Positions 1 through 8,531 are shown, counted from the stretch's first letter. The stretch is DNA of 14,233 nucleotides from Bacteroidales bacterium UBA5281 (GCA_002410555.1 DHSR01000033.1:231554-245786); one strand, 5' to 3'. Notes: a model not told the origin generated them from the sequence alone. Numbers and translations: made by a program.

Positions 1-336
1 TTGATTTGTTGATTTGTTGAGTTGTTGAGCCTTTGAAACATAATTCACATTAATTTGCGTAATTCGCGGTTAATTGGTGACTGGTGATCTGTAATCTGTG
101 ATCTGTAATCTGTGGGTTTGTTGATTTATTGATTTGTTGAGGTGTTGAGCCTTTGAAACATAATTCGCGTTAATTTGCGTAATTCGCGGTTAATTGGTGA
201 TCTGTAATCTGTGGCTTTTGTTGATTTGTTGATTTGTTGAGGTGTTGAGCCTTTGAAACATAATTCGCGTTAATTTGCGTAATTCGCGGTTAATTGGTGA
301 TCTGTGATCTGTAATCTGTAATCCGATATCCGAAAT
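1..336. repeat. Nested tandem-repeat array, three units of about 100-120 bp
   Basis: This gene-free stretch is a minisatellite-like array. An 80-bp core occurs at 1-80, 121-200 and 221-300. By eye, copies 1 and 2 differ at 4 positions, copies 2 and 3 at 1, and copies 1 and 3 at 3. Each core opens with an octamer run (TTGATTTG twice, then TTGA) and continues into imperfect 10-bp repeats of the type TAATTCGCGT. Each core is followed by a run of heptamers, ATCTGTA or ATCTGTG: four copies at 87-114, two at 200-213 and five at 300-334, the last two degenerate (ATCCGAT, ATCCGAA). The differing heptamer number accounts for most of the unequal unit length (120 versus 100 bp). No convincing coding frame was found. 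The array begins at the first base, so it may be longer. Function is unknown; slippage or unequal recombination is the likely origin. Confidence 0.93.
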
Positions 337-351
337 TGACAAATAATCTAA

Positions 352-364
352 CCTGTCAGGCCTG
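352..364. other. Short overlapping palindromes upstream of gcvP
   Basis: CCTG-T-CAGG at 352-360 is a perfect inverted repeat with a one-base centre. It overlaps the perfect 8-bp palindrome CAGGCCTG at 357-364. The pair lies about 18-30 bp upstream of the candidate -7 element, where RNA polymerase or a regulator would bind. It could be an operator for gcvP, but palindromes this short occur by chance. Confidence 0.3.
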
Positions 365-381
365 GCTGAAACTTAAATATC

Positions 382-389
382 TATCTTTG
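382..389 (+). promoter_or_regulatory. Candidate gcvP promoter, -7 element
   Basis: TATCTTTG matches the Bacteroidota -7 consensus TAnnTTTG exactly and lies 43 bp before the gcvP ATG. Transcription would start near 395, giving a leader of roughly 38 nt. No TTTG or TTG is found at the expected upstream distance; the nearest, TTG at 336-338, is too far. The upstream half is therefore weak, or an activator may compensate. Confidence 0.55.
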
Positions 390-432
390 CTCCGCAATTA
401 GCAAGGCTACGAACAATTAAATATACCCTTTC

Positions 433-3318
433 ATGTCAAAAATTACCAATAACTTCATTAATCGCCACAATGGGCCACGTGAAGAAGAAATCGCTGAAAT
501 GCTAAAAGTCATTGGGGTGGATAGTCTCGACACCCTTATAGACGAAACTGTACCTGTTGCCATCAGACTGCCCAGGCCGTTAAACCTACCTGAAGCATTA
601 AATGAGCATGAATATTTGGATCACCTTCGGGCTATAGGTTCAAAAAACAAGCTATTTAAATCTTACATAGGTATGGGTTATTATCCGAGTATTACCCCAG
701 GAGTAATCCAGCGCAATATACTTGAGAACCCGGGATGGTATACTTCATATACCCCCTATCAGGCTGAAATTTCTCAGGGCAGACTTGAAGCCCTGCTCCT
801 TTTCCAGACCATGATCAGTGAACTTACCGCGATGCCACTCACCAATGCTTCGCTACTTGATGAAGGTACTGCTGCTGCTGAAGCTATGATTATGCTCTTT
901 AGCTCCCGTTCACGTGAATCAGTAAAAGCAGGTGCTACTAAGTTTTTTATTGCCGATGCCATTTTTCAGCAGACAAAAGATGTAATGATAACCCGTGCCT
1001 CCCCCCTGGGTATTGAACTTGTTTTTGGAGATTGGCGTACAGTGCAGTTTGACAATACTTTCTTTGGCACGCTGATTCAGTATCCGGACGATCTGGGTGA
1101 AATTCACGATTACCGCGAATTTGTAAATCGTGCACATGCGGTTGAGGTTATGGTGGCGGTAGCTGCAGATCTGATGAGCCTGGCTCTGATGACTCCTCCG
1201 GGTGAATGGGGCGCCGATGTTGTAGTGGGAAGCAACCAGCGCTTTGGGTTACCTATGGGATACGGCGGTCCACACGCGGGGTATTTTGCAACCCGCGAAG
1301 AATATAAACGCAATATGCCCGGACGTATTATTGGGGTATCGGTAGATGCCAAAGGAAACCGGGCATTGAGAATGGCTTTGCAAACACGTGAACAGCATAT
1401 AAAACGTGAGCGGGCTACCTCCAACATTTGTACTGCACAGGCATTGTTGGCCACCATGAGTGCCATGTATGCCGTTTACCATGGCCCCGAAGGTATCAAA
1501 CAAATTGCCAATAGAATCAATATACTTACTTCTGTACTTTCCACTGAAGTCGTCAAATATGGCTATCGTCAGCTTAATGAAACTTATTTTGACACTGTTC
1601 GTATTGAGCTACCTGAAAATGTTAAGCTTACCGAATTACGCAAACTGGCTCTTGAGAATGAAGTCAACTTCAGATATTATTCAGACAAGGTTATAGGCAT
1701 CAGTCTGGATGAAACCACCAATCTGCAAGATGTAAACACACTGATTAACATTTTTGCTTCTGCAGCCCGAAAACCATTCAATGATTATGTTTGTATTCCT
1801 GAGGAATGCTGCCGCATTCAGACGATTCCGGATATTTTTAAACGTAGTTCAGCGTTTATGACTGATAAGATATTCAATAGCTATCATTCAGAAACAGCCA
1901 TGATGAGGTACATAAAGAAGCTTGAAGATAAAGACCTCTCACTAACGCGTTCCATGATTCCCCTGGGTTCATGTACCATGAAACTGAATGCAGCGGCTGA
2001 GTTGTTTGTTCTGAGTTGGCCTGAGTTTAACAGCCTTCATCCATTCGCTCCTGCTGAACAGGCTGAAGGTTATGCAGAGTTGATCAAAGATCTCGACAAA
2101 ACATTAAGTGAAATTACCGGCTTCAAAGCCATGTCGTTCCAGCCTAACTCCGGAGCTTCCGGCGAATATACCGGTTTGCTGGTTATTAAAGCCTATCATG
2201 ATAGCAGGGGCGAGAGCCGGCGCAATGTATGCCTGATTCCGGCCTCAGCCCATGGCACCAATCCGGCGAGTGCCGCTATGGCAGGTATGAAAGTGGTGGT
2301 AGTTAAATCTGATGAGCAGGGCAATATTGATATTGATGATCTTAGGAAAAAAGCTGAACAGTATCGTGATACCCTCTCAGCATGTATGGTTACCTATCCT
2401 TCCACCCACGGCGTTTTCGAAGAGGGAATTCTGGAGGTGATTAAAATCACACACTTAAACGGCGGACAGGTATATATGGACGGGGCCAACATGAATGCAC
2501 AGGTTGGCTTAACCAGCCCTGGATTTATTGGTGCCGATGTGTGTCATTTAAATCTGCATAAAACCTTCGCCATACCTCACGGAGGTGGAGGCCCTGGTGT
2601 TGGCCCGATTGGTGTTGCTGCTCATCTGGTACCTTTCCTGCCAGGTCACTTTACCATTAAAAAAGCTGACAGCAAGGCCATTCATGCCGTAGCATCTGCC
2701 CCATATGGAAGTGCTTCTATACTACCCATTTCCTATGGATATATTAAGCTTCTCGGTGCTGAAGGGCTTACCGAAGCCACCCGTTTGGCCATTCTTAATG
2801 CCAATTACCTTAAAGCCAGGCTTGCCGGACATTATAAAATTTTATACACCGGTGCACAGGGTCATGTAGGTCACGAAATGATTCTGGATTGCAATGAATT
2901 CAGCAAAATGGCAGATATTCAGGTGGGCGATTTAGCCAAACGGCTGATGGATTACGGTTTTCATGCCCCCACGGTAGCTTTCCCGGTACACGGAACACTT
3001 ATGGTAGAGCCTACTGAAAGCGAACCATTGGACGAACTCGACCGCTTTGTGGATGCCATGGTTGCCATTCGTGCTGAAATTGAAGAAATTGCCAGTGGAA
3101 AGGCCGACCGAAGCAACAACGTTATCAAAAATGCTCCCCATACCCTTGAAATGGTGGCTTCAGATACCTGGGAATTTCCCTATAGCCGAAAGAAAGCTGC
3201 TTTTGCTGACACCAAAGAGATTACTTCAAAATACTGGCCGGCAGTGACGCGCATTGACGAGGCTTTGGGGGACCGCAACCTGGTATGCACTTATTCCCCT
3301 GTACAATTTGAGGAATAG
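433..3318 (+). CDS. gcvP: Glycine dehydrogenase (aminomethyl-transferring), glycine cleavage system P-protein
   Basis: This PLP enzyme decarboxylates glycine and passes the aminomethyl group to the lipoyl arm of the H-protein (GcvH), in the cytoplasm. The protein has 961 residues, close to the usual length of the fused homodimeric form in which both P-protein halves are in one chain. The N-terminal half begins with a typical NRHNGP segment (about residues 10-15) and contains YIGMGYY near residue 78. The C-terminal half carries the conserved PLGSCTMKLN (510-519) and the PLP site: H709 and the Schiff-base lysine K710 in NLHKTFAIPHGGGGPG, followed by the glycine-rich loop (717-724). The ATG at 433 gives the expected N-terminus. 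The gene stands alone, flanked by its own promoter candidate and a terminator; gcvT, gcvH and lpd are not in the window, and no glycine riboswitch is visible. No frameshift or missing key residue was seen. Confidence 0.98.
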   Translation: MSKITNNFINRHNGPREEEIAEMLKVIGVDSLDTLIDETVPVAIRLPRPLNLPEALNEHEYLDHLRAIGSKNKLFKSYIGMGYYPSITPGVIQRNILENPGWYTSYTPYQAEISQGRLEALLLFQTMISELTAMPLTNASLLDEGTAAAEAMIMLFSSRSRESVKAGATKFFIADAIFQQTKDVMITRASPLGIELVFGDWRTVQFDNTFFGTLIQYPDDLGEIHDYREFVNRAHAVEVMVAVAADLMSLALMTPPGEWGADVVVGSNQRFGLPMGYGGPHAGYFATREEYKRNMPGRIIGVSVDAKGNRALRMALQTREQHIKRERATSNICTAQALLATMSAMYAVYHGPEGIKQIANRINILTSVLSTEVVKYGYRQLNETYFDTVRIELPENVKLTELRKLALENEVNFRYYSDKVIGISLDETTNLQDVNTLINIFASAARKPFNDYVCIPEECCRIQTIPDIFKRSSAFMTDKIFNSYHSETAMMRYIKKLEDKDLSLTRSMIPLGSCTMKLNAAAELFVLSWPEFNSLHPFAPAEQAEGYAELIKDLDKTLSEITGFKAMSFQPNSGASGEYTGLLVIKAYHDSRGESRRNVCLIPASAHGTNPASAAMAGMKVVVVKSDEQGNIDIDDLRKKAEQYRDTLSACMVTYPSTHGVFEEGILEVIKITHLNGGQVYMDGANMNAQVGLTSPGFIGADVCHLNLHKTFAIPHGGGGPGVGPIGVAAHLVPFLPGHFTIKKADSKAIHAVASAPYGSASILPISYGYIKLLGAEGLTEATRLAILNANYLKARLAGHYKILYTGAQGHVGHEMILDCNEFSKMADIQVGDLAKRLMDYGFHAPTVAFPVHGTLMVEPTESEPLDELDRFVDAMVAIRAEIEEIASGKADRSNNVIKNAPHTLEMVASDTWEFPYSRKKAAFADTKEITSKYWPAVTRIDEALGDRNLVCTYSPVQFEE

Positions 3319-3365
3319 AGTTTATCAGGCGATATTAAGCAAATTGTGCATATCTACTTATGAGC

Positions 3366-3396
3366 AAAGGCTGTCCGACTAACGGGCAGCCTTTTT
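3366..3396 (+). terminator. Intrinsic terminator after gcvP
   Basis: The stem AGGCTGTCCG (3368-3377) pairs with CGGGCAGCCT (3383-3392) through ten pairs, one of them G-U, around the loop ACTAA. A-U pairs extend the base of the stem, and a T run follows to 3396. It lies 48 bp after the gcvP stop and separates gcvP from the MoxR/Bat operon. Confidence 0.9.
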
Positions 3397-3459
3397 GATT
3401 AATTTGTCTGGAATATTTTCTCTATTTTATTCATTATGAGCCTTTCCACGCAAAATGGG

Positions 3460-3476
3460 TTTAACAATTTTTAACA
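3460..3476 (+). promoter_or_regulatory. Direct repeat TTTAACA, 10 bp apart, upstream of the MoxR promoter
   Basis: TTTAACA occurs at 3460-3466 and again at 3470-3476. The spacing is 10 bp, about one turn of the helix, so a protein could contact both on the same face. The pair lies just upstream of the candidate -33 element, a usual place for an activator site. The motif is AT-rich and short, so this is suggestive only. Confidence 0.35.
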
Positions 3477-3484
3477 CCGCAACC

Positions 3485-3515
3485 TTAGATACATCAGTGT
3501 TCTGGTGTAATTTTG
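3485..3515 (+). promoter_or_regulatory. Candidate promoter of the MoxR/Bat operon
   Basis: TAATTTTG at 3508-3515 matches the Bacteroidota -7 consensus TAnnTTTG exactly. TTAG at 3485-3488, one mismatch from TTTG, lies 19 bp upstream, which is normal spacing for the -33 element. Transcription would start near 3522, leaving a leader of about 12 nt before the ATG at 3534. This also makes the in-frame TTG at 3513 an unlikely start codon, because it lies inside the -7 box. Confidence 0.65.
3492..3507. promoter_or_regulatory. Imperfect inverted repeat in the MoxR promoter spacer
   Basis: CATCAG (3492-3497) and CTGGTG (3502-3507) form an inverted repeat with one mismatch around TGTT. It fills the space between the two promoter elements, a typical repressor site. 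It is short and imperfect, so operator function is a guess. Confidence 0.3.
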
Positions 3516-3533
3516 CCAAAAAAACAAAGCATC

Positions 3534-4526
3534 ATGATCGAAACCGATATTAAAGAACTGAACGAACGTATTCAACAGGAGAGTGCTTTTGTTGAGTTGA
3601 TTGAGATGGAAATGCGTAAAGTGATTGTAGGACAGAAGCATATGGTTGAGCGGCTGCTTATAGGCTTACTTTCTAATGGTCATATCCTGCTTGAAGGAGT
3701 GCCGGGACTTGCCAAAACGCTGGCCATTAAATCGCTTGCCAATGTAATTGATGCCAAATTCAGCCGCATTCAGTTTACACCAGACCTTCTGCCTGCCGAC
3801 CTTATCGGTACGATGATATACAGTCAGAAGAAAGAGGAATTTCTTGTTCGGAAAGGACCCATATTTGCCAATTTTATTCTGGCCGACGAAATAAACCGTT
3901 CTCCTGCCAAAGTTCAGAGTGCGCTTTTAGAAGCCATGCAGGAGAAACAGGTAACCATTGGGGAGCATACCTACCCATTGCAGGAACCATTTCTGGTGCT
4001 TGCCACGCAAAACCCCATTGAGCAGGAAGGCACCTATCCCCTACCCGAAGCCCAGGTGGATCGTTTTATGCTCAAGGTCATTATTGGTTATCCAACGCGC
4101 GAAGAAGAAAAATTTATTATGCGGCAAAATATGAGCGGAGAACAGCCCGTTACCAGTCGCATCATTTCACCTGAGCAGGTACTTAAGGCCCGAAACCTCA
4201 CCCGTGAAGTGTATCTGGATGAAAAAATTGAGAATTATATTACCGATATTGTATTCTCTACACGCTTTCCTGCCGAAAATAAATTAAAAAAATTCGAAGG
4301 ACTGATTTCATATGGAGCCTCTCCACGTGCCAGCATTAACCTTGCTCTTGCTGCCAAGGCCTATGCTTTCATCAGGCGAAGAGGATATGTTATTCCTGAA
4401 GATGTCAGGGCTGTGGCTCATGATGTTATGCGTCACCGTATCGGTTTAACCTATGAGGCTGAAGCCGAAAACGTTACTACTCATGACATTATCAGCGAAA
4501 TACTCAATACTGTTGAAGTTCCATAA
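3534..4526 (+). CDS. MoxR-family AAA+ ATPase
   Basis: This is a cytoplasmic ATPase of the MoxR branch of AAA+ proteins, which usually work with VWA-domain partners as chaperone-like remodelling machines. Starting from the ATG at 3534 the protein has 330 residues. Visible motifs are Walker A GVPGLAKT (55-62), Walker B ILADE ending at D118-E119, sensor 1 ATQN (157-160), the arginine finger region QVDRF with R177, and sensor 2 GASPRAS with R265. The C-terminal helical lid follows to about residue 322. A TTG at 3513 would add seven residues but overlaps the predicted -7 promoter element, so the ATG is preferred. It is the first gene of the Bat operon, with the DUF58 gene 49 bp downstream. Its remodelling role in Bat complexes is inferred from the family and from gene order. 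Confidence 0.95.
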   Translation: MIETDIKELNERIQQESAFVELIEMEMRKVIVGQKHMVERLLIGLLSNGHILLEGVPGLAKTLAIKSLANVIDAKFSRIQFTPDLLPADLIGTMIYSQKKEEFLVRKGPIFANFILADEINRSPAKVQSALLEAMQEKQVTIGEHTYPLQEPFLVLATQNPIEQEGTYPLPEAQVDRFMLKVIIGYPTREEEKFIMRQNMSGEQPVTSRIISPEQVLKARNLTREVYLDEKIENYITDIVFSTRFPAENKLKKFEGLISYGASPRASINLALAAKAYAFIRRRGYVIPEDVRAVAHDVMRHRIGLTYEAEAENVTTHDIISEILNTVEVP

Positions 4527-4575
4527 AACCTCCTCCTTCAAGAAATGGTTTTTCACCTGAAATTACGCCAGCATA

Positions 4576-5451
4576 ATGGATACCAGTGATATTCTCAAAA
4601 AAGTTCGCAAGATTGAAATCAAGACCCGGGGCTTGTCCAACCAGATTTTTTCCGGGCAATATCATAGTGCCTTTAAGGGGCGGGGAATGGCTTTCAGCGA
4701 AGTGAGGGAATATCAATATGGGGATGACATACGTAATATTGACTGGAACGTTACTGCACGCTTCAATCATCCTTACATTAAAATCTTTGATGAAGAACGT
4801 GAGCTAACGGTAATGTTGCTGGTGGACGTGAGTGGGTCCAACGAATTTGGTTCCAGACAATGGCTGAAAGAAGAAATGATGACTGAAATTGCGGCAGTCC
4901 TTGCTTTTTCGGCCATACAGAACAATGACAAAGTAGGGGTTATTTTTTTTAGTGATCGCATTGAAAAGTTTATACCACCCAAAAAAGGGCTGAGTCATAT
5001 ATTACGTATAATCAGGGAACTAATTGATTTTAAGCCAGAAAGCCAGCGTACCAATATTGCTGAAGCACTGCGCTTTTTAACCAATGCCATGAAGAAGCGA
5101 TGTACAGCTTTCCTGATTTCCGATTTTATGGATACAGGTTTTGAAGATGCCTTACGTATCGCTGGCAGAAAGCATGACCTTGCTGCACTTCACATCATTG
5201 ATCCCAGAGATATGACCATACCGGATATTGGTATGGTAAGGATGTACAGTAAAGAAACCGGAAAAAATATGATTGTGGATACCGGCAGCCGAAGGGTTCG
5301 AAATGATTTTGCCAGCAATGCTCAAAAACACCTCATCTGGCTTGATGCTGCATTCAGACGAAGCGGAGTAGATTCAGCCCGTTTTACTACCGGAACCGAT
5401 TATGTAAGACCATTGCTGGGGCTTTTTAAAGCAAGGGGGGCCAAACGATGA
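4576..5451 (+). CDS. DUF58-family protein with VWA-like domain
   Basis: The 291-residue protein belongs to the DUF58 family that regularly follows MoxR ATPase genes. The family signature is clear near residues 31-62: FKGRGMAFSEVREYQYGDD, then IRNIDWNVTAR. A VWA-like metal-binding (MIDAS) site follows: D84, S86 and S88 in DVSGS, T159 in QRTNIAEAL, and D183 in LISDF. There is no signal peptide or obvious membrane segment, so it is probably cytoplasmic and could contact the MoxR ATPase directly; that contact is inferred. Its stop codon overlaps the next start (ATGA at 5448-5451), which suggests translational coupling. Confidence 0.93.
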   Translation: MDTSDILKKVRKIEIKTRGLSNQIFSGQYHSAFKGRGMAFSEVREYQYGDDIRNIDWNVTARFNHPYIKIFDEERELTVMLLVDVSGSNEFGSRQWLKEEMMTEIAAVLAFSAIQNNDKVGVIFFSDRIEKFIPPKKGLSHILRIIRELIDFKPESQRTNIAEALRFLTNAMKKRCTAFLISDFMDTGFEDALRIAGRKHDLAALHIIDPRDMTIPDIGMVRMYSKETGKNMIVDTGSRRVRNDFASNAQKHLIWLDAAFRRSGVDSARFTTGTDYVRPLLGLFKARGAKR

Positions 5452-6473
5452 GAACTCTGCATGACATTTCTGCTTCTGTTATTTATGGAATTTTAGGCGG
5501 GTGTATGTTGCTGATGCTGACAGTTTTACCTGTGAAAGCTCAGCACATTAGCGCAGATTCCAGCAGTTTCTTAATGGGCCAACAGGTAAACCTGACCCTT
5601 GAACTCAATACCGATAAAGATGCCCAGATAAACTGGCCATCAATCAGCGACACACTTACCCGTTTCTTCGAGGTGATAAAATCCAGCCGTATAGATACGC
5701 TGGTGGATGCCTCCGGTAACTGGAACTTATCACAAGTTTTGACCATCACCTCTTTTGATACCGGGTATCATGCCATACCACCCATTGCCTTTGCAGTAAG
5801 ACTTCCCGGATCACAGGAATTTGTACAAATGGAAAGTGAGCCATTGCTGCTCCAGGTAAAGGGCATTCCTGTGGATAAAAGTGCCGATATTAAAGATTTA
5901 AAACCAATTCTGCGGGTTCCTTATACTTTTGCTGATTTCCTTCCATGGATTCTTGGTATTTTATTGCTTGCCCTGCTGGTGGCACTCATCTGGTTTTTTA
6001 TATGGAGCCGCAAGAACAACAAGCCTTTGATTAAAATACCCTCACGACCTCCCCCACCTGCTCATGTAATAGCACTGAGTAAACTGGAAGAGCTTAAAAA
6101 GAAGCAGCTCTGGCAAAAAGGTATGATAAAGGAATACCATACCAGTCTTACCGATATACTCCGGAGCTATCTGGAAGCCATTTATAAAATAAATGCTGCT
6201 GAAATGACTTCATTTGAAATATTGCAGGCTTTGAAACAGCAAATTATTGAAGAAAATCAGCTTAAGGAATTGAAGAAGGTACTTGAACTGGCCGACATGG
6301 CAAAGTTTGCTAAAGCACGACCTATGGCAGCAGATAATGAACTGAGTTTTAATCTTGTATTAAATTTTATAAAAAGCACTGCTCCGGCAAGGCATGAGCC
6401 GGAAAATGGGAATCAACCTATAGCTGAAGCAACAGCTGATCAAGAAACTGAAAAAATGGGTGAACATGTTTAA
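5448..6473 (+). CDS. BatD-like single-pass membrane protein of the Bat operon
   Basis: The 341-residue protein sits in the slot between the DUF58 gene and batA. Residues 1-31 look like a signal peptide ending in KAQ. Residues about 35-140 are beta-rich, with a MGQQVNLTLEL segment like the first Ig-like domain of BatD proteins. A membrane helix spans about 164-187, followed by a basic, proline-rich stretch (SRPPPPAHV) and a helical cytoplasmic domain from about 208 to 315. That tail resembles DUF4381-type domains and also the tail of BatD in this window: both read roughly L..YL....I followed by a conserved ending with A.FA. The last 30 residues are hydrophilic and probably disordered. It is likely an envelope subunit linking periplasmic contacts to a cytoplasmic tail; no enzymatic motif is visible. 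The start overlaps the DUF58 stop, and the end overlaps the batA start by 8 bp. Confidence 0.85.
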   Translation: MRTLHDISASVIYGILGGCMLLMLTVLPVKAQHISADSSSFLMGQQVNLTLELNTDKDAQINWPSISDTLTRFFEVIKSSRIDTLVDASGNWNLSQVLTITSFDTGYHAIPPIAFAVRLPGSQEFVQMESEPLLLQVKGIPVDKSADIKDLKPILRVPYTFADFLPWILGILLLALLVALIWFFIWSRKNNKPLIKIPSRPPPPAHVIALSKLEELKKKQLWQKGMIKEYHTSLTDILRSYLEAIYKINAAEMTSFEILQALKQQIIEENQLKELKKVLELADMAKFAKARPMAADNELSFNLVLNFIKSTAPARHEPENGNQPIAEATADQETEKMGEHV

Positions 6474-7461
6474 CCAGTTTAATTTTGCCAATTCTGAAGC
6501 TTTTTATTTATTGCTTCTGATACCGGTTGCTATAGTCTGGTACTGGTTTCGGCATGGTGAATCGCATGCACATCTGCAAATCAGCGAATTTACCTTTTTC
6601 AAGTCAGGCGGTACGTCTATCCGGAGCACCTTGCGGCATTTACAATTTATTGTTGTATTGCTTGCTTTTACCTTGCTTGTTGTTGCACTGGCACGACCGC
6701 AATCAAGTTCAGCCAAACAAAACGTAAGTGTAGAAGGGATAGATATTATGCTGGCTATGGACATATCAAGCAGTATGCTGGCAGAAGATTTCAGGCCAAA
6801 CCGCCTGGCAGCCGCCAAGGAAGTCGCCAAAGATTTTATTAAAGACAGACCCAGCGACCGAATCGGCCTGGTAGTTTTTAGTGGTGAAAGCTTTACTCAA
6901 TGTCCGCTTACTTCTGATCACAATATTTTGATTTCCCTGTTAGATGAAATTAAAAGCGGCATGATAGAGGATGGCACTGCCATAGGTGACGGATTGGCTA
7001 CCTCGGTGAGCCGGCTCAAAGAGAGTGATGCAGTAAGCAAGGTCATTATTCTGCTAACCGATGGAGAAAACAACCGCGGGTTTATTGACCCTCAGTCTGC
7101 TGCAGAAATTGCCAAAGTGTTTGGTCTACGGGTATATACCATTGGTGTTGGCACCATTGGTACTGCTCCTTATCCGGTGCAAACTCCTTTCGGCCTGCAG
7201 TATCAGCAGGTTGAGGTCAGAATTGACGAGCCTTTGCTTAAAAACATAGCTGCAATGACCAATGGAAAATATTTCAGGGCAACCAATACCGAAAGCCTGA
7301 GAGAAATATACGCTGAAATTGACCAGATGGAGAAATCCAAGGTAGATATTACCGAATTTCATCGCAAACATGAAGAGTTTTTGCCGTATGCACTGGCTGC
7401 ACTTGTATTGATTGCAATAAATTTCATTTTGGGCATCAGTATATTCAGACGCTTTCCCTGA
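6466..7461 (+). CDS. batA: BatA, membrane-anchored VWA-domain protein
   Basis: The 331-residue protein (ATG at 6466) has an N-terminal helix at about 12-28, a second at about 61-77 and a C-terminal helix at about 305-326. The VWA domain lies between the last two and is predicted to be periplasmic by the positive-inside rule. The MIDAS site is complete: D99, S101 and S103 in DISSSM, T171 in GTAIGDGL, and D199 in LLTDGEN. The SMLAED.(R/Q)PNRL stretch is shared with BatB. A GTG at 6460 would add two residues; the ATG, overlapping the previous stop, is preferred. BatA is a core Bat protein, associated in Bacteroides with aerotolerance, and is expected to bind metal-dependent partners in the complex. 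Gene order and the intact motif make the call firm; the ligand is unknown. Confidence 0.95.
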   Translation: MFNQFNFANSEAFYLLLLIPVAIVWYWFRHGESHAHLQISEFTFFKSGGTSIRSTLRHLQFIVVLLAFTLLVVALARPQSSSAKQNVSVEGIDIMLAMDISSSMLAEDFRPNRLAAAKEVAKDFIKDRPSDRIGLVVFSGESFTQCPLTSDHNILISLLDEIKSGMIEDGTAIGDGLATSVSRLKESDAVSKVIILLTDGENNRGFIDPQSAAEIAKVFGLRVYTIGVGTIGTAPYPVQTPFGLQYQQVEVRIDEPLLKNIAAMTNGKYFRATNTESLREIYAEIDQMEKSKVDITEFHRKHEEFLPYALAALVLIAINFILGISIFRRFP

Positions 7462-7490
7462 TGCAATCATCATTAACAATAAAATAAGGT

Positions 7491-8531
7491 ATGTTTAGAT
7501 TTGAACATCCGTTTTACATACAATTGCTGCTTTTACTACCTTTATTTGTAGTAGGCTATTGGATGTATTTGCGCTGGAAGAAACGGGCGGTACGCCGCTT
7601 TGGGGATACTGAGGTAGTGAGCCGCCTTATGCCCGGAGTATCGAAGTTCCGTTCCCATCTGAAATTCACATTGCTGATACTTACTCTGGCGAGTATATTG
7701 TTGGCTCTTGCCAACCCACAGATTGGCTCCAAACTTGAAAAGGTGCAACGCAAAGGCATCGATCTGATTATTGCCCTGGATGTGTCAAACAGCATGCTGG
7801 CAGAGGACATCCAGCCTAACCGCCTGAATCGCGCCCGGCAGTCAATAGCCCGCCTGATTGATGAAATGCAAAACGATCGCATCGGTTTAATTATCTTTGC
7901 AGGAAAAGCTTACGTTCAACTGCCCATTACTACGGATTACAATGCAGCCAAACTCATGCTTTCCACCATAAAGCCTGATCTTGTACCAGTACAGGGTACA
8001 GCCATTGGCCAGGCACTTGAAACTGCCATGACCTCATTTCAGGATGATAAATCAGGTAAAGCAGTAATCATTATCACAGATGGCGAAAATCATGAAGATG
8101 ACGCCGTGGCTAAGGCAGCCGAAGCCACCAAACGGGGCATTAAAGTTTTTACCATCGGAATGGGCTCGGCTGATGGAGCTCCCATCCCTGTATATAATAA
8201 CAACAGGATGGAAGGATTTAAAAAAGATCAGTCGGGTACTACCATCATTACCCGGCTTGATGAATCAATGCTCCGGCAAATTGCAGAAGCAGGTGACGGC
8301 ATTTATGTCAGAGCTTCGAACAGTAATTCAGGATTGAAACAAATATTTGATCAGATCAGCAAACTAGACCAAAATACTTATGAAACCCATAATTATGCTG
8401 ACTACGAAAATAGGTTCCAATATTTTATTGCGCTTGCTCTTATTTTTATGGTACTTAATTTTTTGCTCAATGAGCGAAAAAGCAAATGGGCTGATAAGTT
8501 TTCAATTTTTGAAACAAAACATTCAAAATAA
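7491..8531 (+). CDS. batB: BatB, membrane-anchored VWA-domain protein
   Basis: The 346-residue protein is a paralogue of the preceding BatA with the same layout: helices at about 9-28 and 58-75, a VWA domain, and a C-terminal helix at about 309-326. Its MIDAS residues are D97, S99 and S101 in DVSNSM, T170 in GTAIGQAL, and D197 in ITDGEN, so metal binding should be retained. It differs from BatA in an insertion after the third strand (about 227-250, PIPVYNNN onward) and in a hydrophilic C-terminal tail. The ATG at 7491 is preceded by AAGG, the only weakly SD-like leader in the operon. The stop overlaps the batC start by one base (TAATG at 8529-8533). Confidence 0.95.
   Translation: MFRFEHPFYIQLLLLLPLFVVGYWMYLRWKKRAVRRFGDTEVVSRLMPGVSKFRSHLKFTLLILTLASILLALANPQIGSKLEKVQRKGIDLIIALDVSNSMLAEDIQPNRLNRARQSIARLIDEMQNDRIGLIIFAGKAYVQLPITTDYNAAKLMLSTIKPDLVPVQGTAIGQALETAMTSFQDDKSGKAVIIITDGENHEDDAVAKAAEATKRGIKVFTIGMGSADGAPIPVYNNNRMEGFKKDQSGTTIITRLDESMLRQIAEAGDGIYVRASNSNSGLKQIFDQISKLDQNTYETHNYADYENRFQYFIALALIFMVLNFLLNERKSKWADKFSIFETKHSK

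Noticed and set aside
1..336. CRISPR array
   Set aside because: The repeated unit is an 80-bp core with simple heptamer runs between copies. There are no short uniform repeats with unique spacers, and no cas genes in the window.
336..432. Glycine riboswitch in the gcvP leader
   Set aside because: The predicted leader is about 38 nt, and no aptamer-like stems or glycine-aptamer core sequences are visible.
1110..1466. Minus-strand ORF of 118 codons inside gcvP
   Set aside because: It lies wholly opposite a conserved, intact gcvP region and has no recognisable family features.
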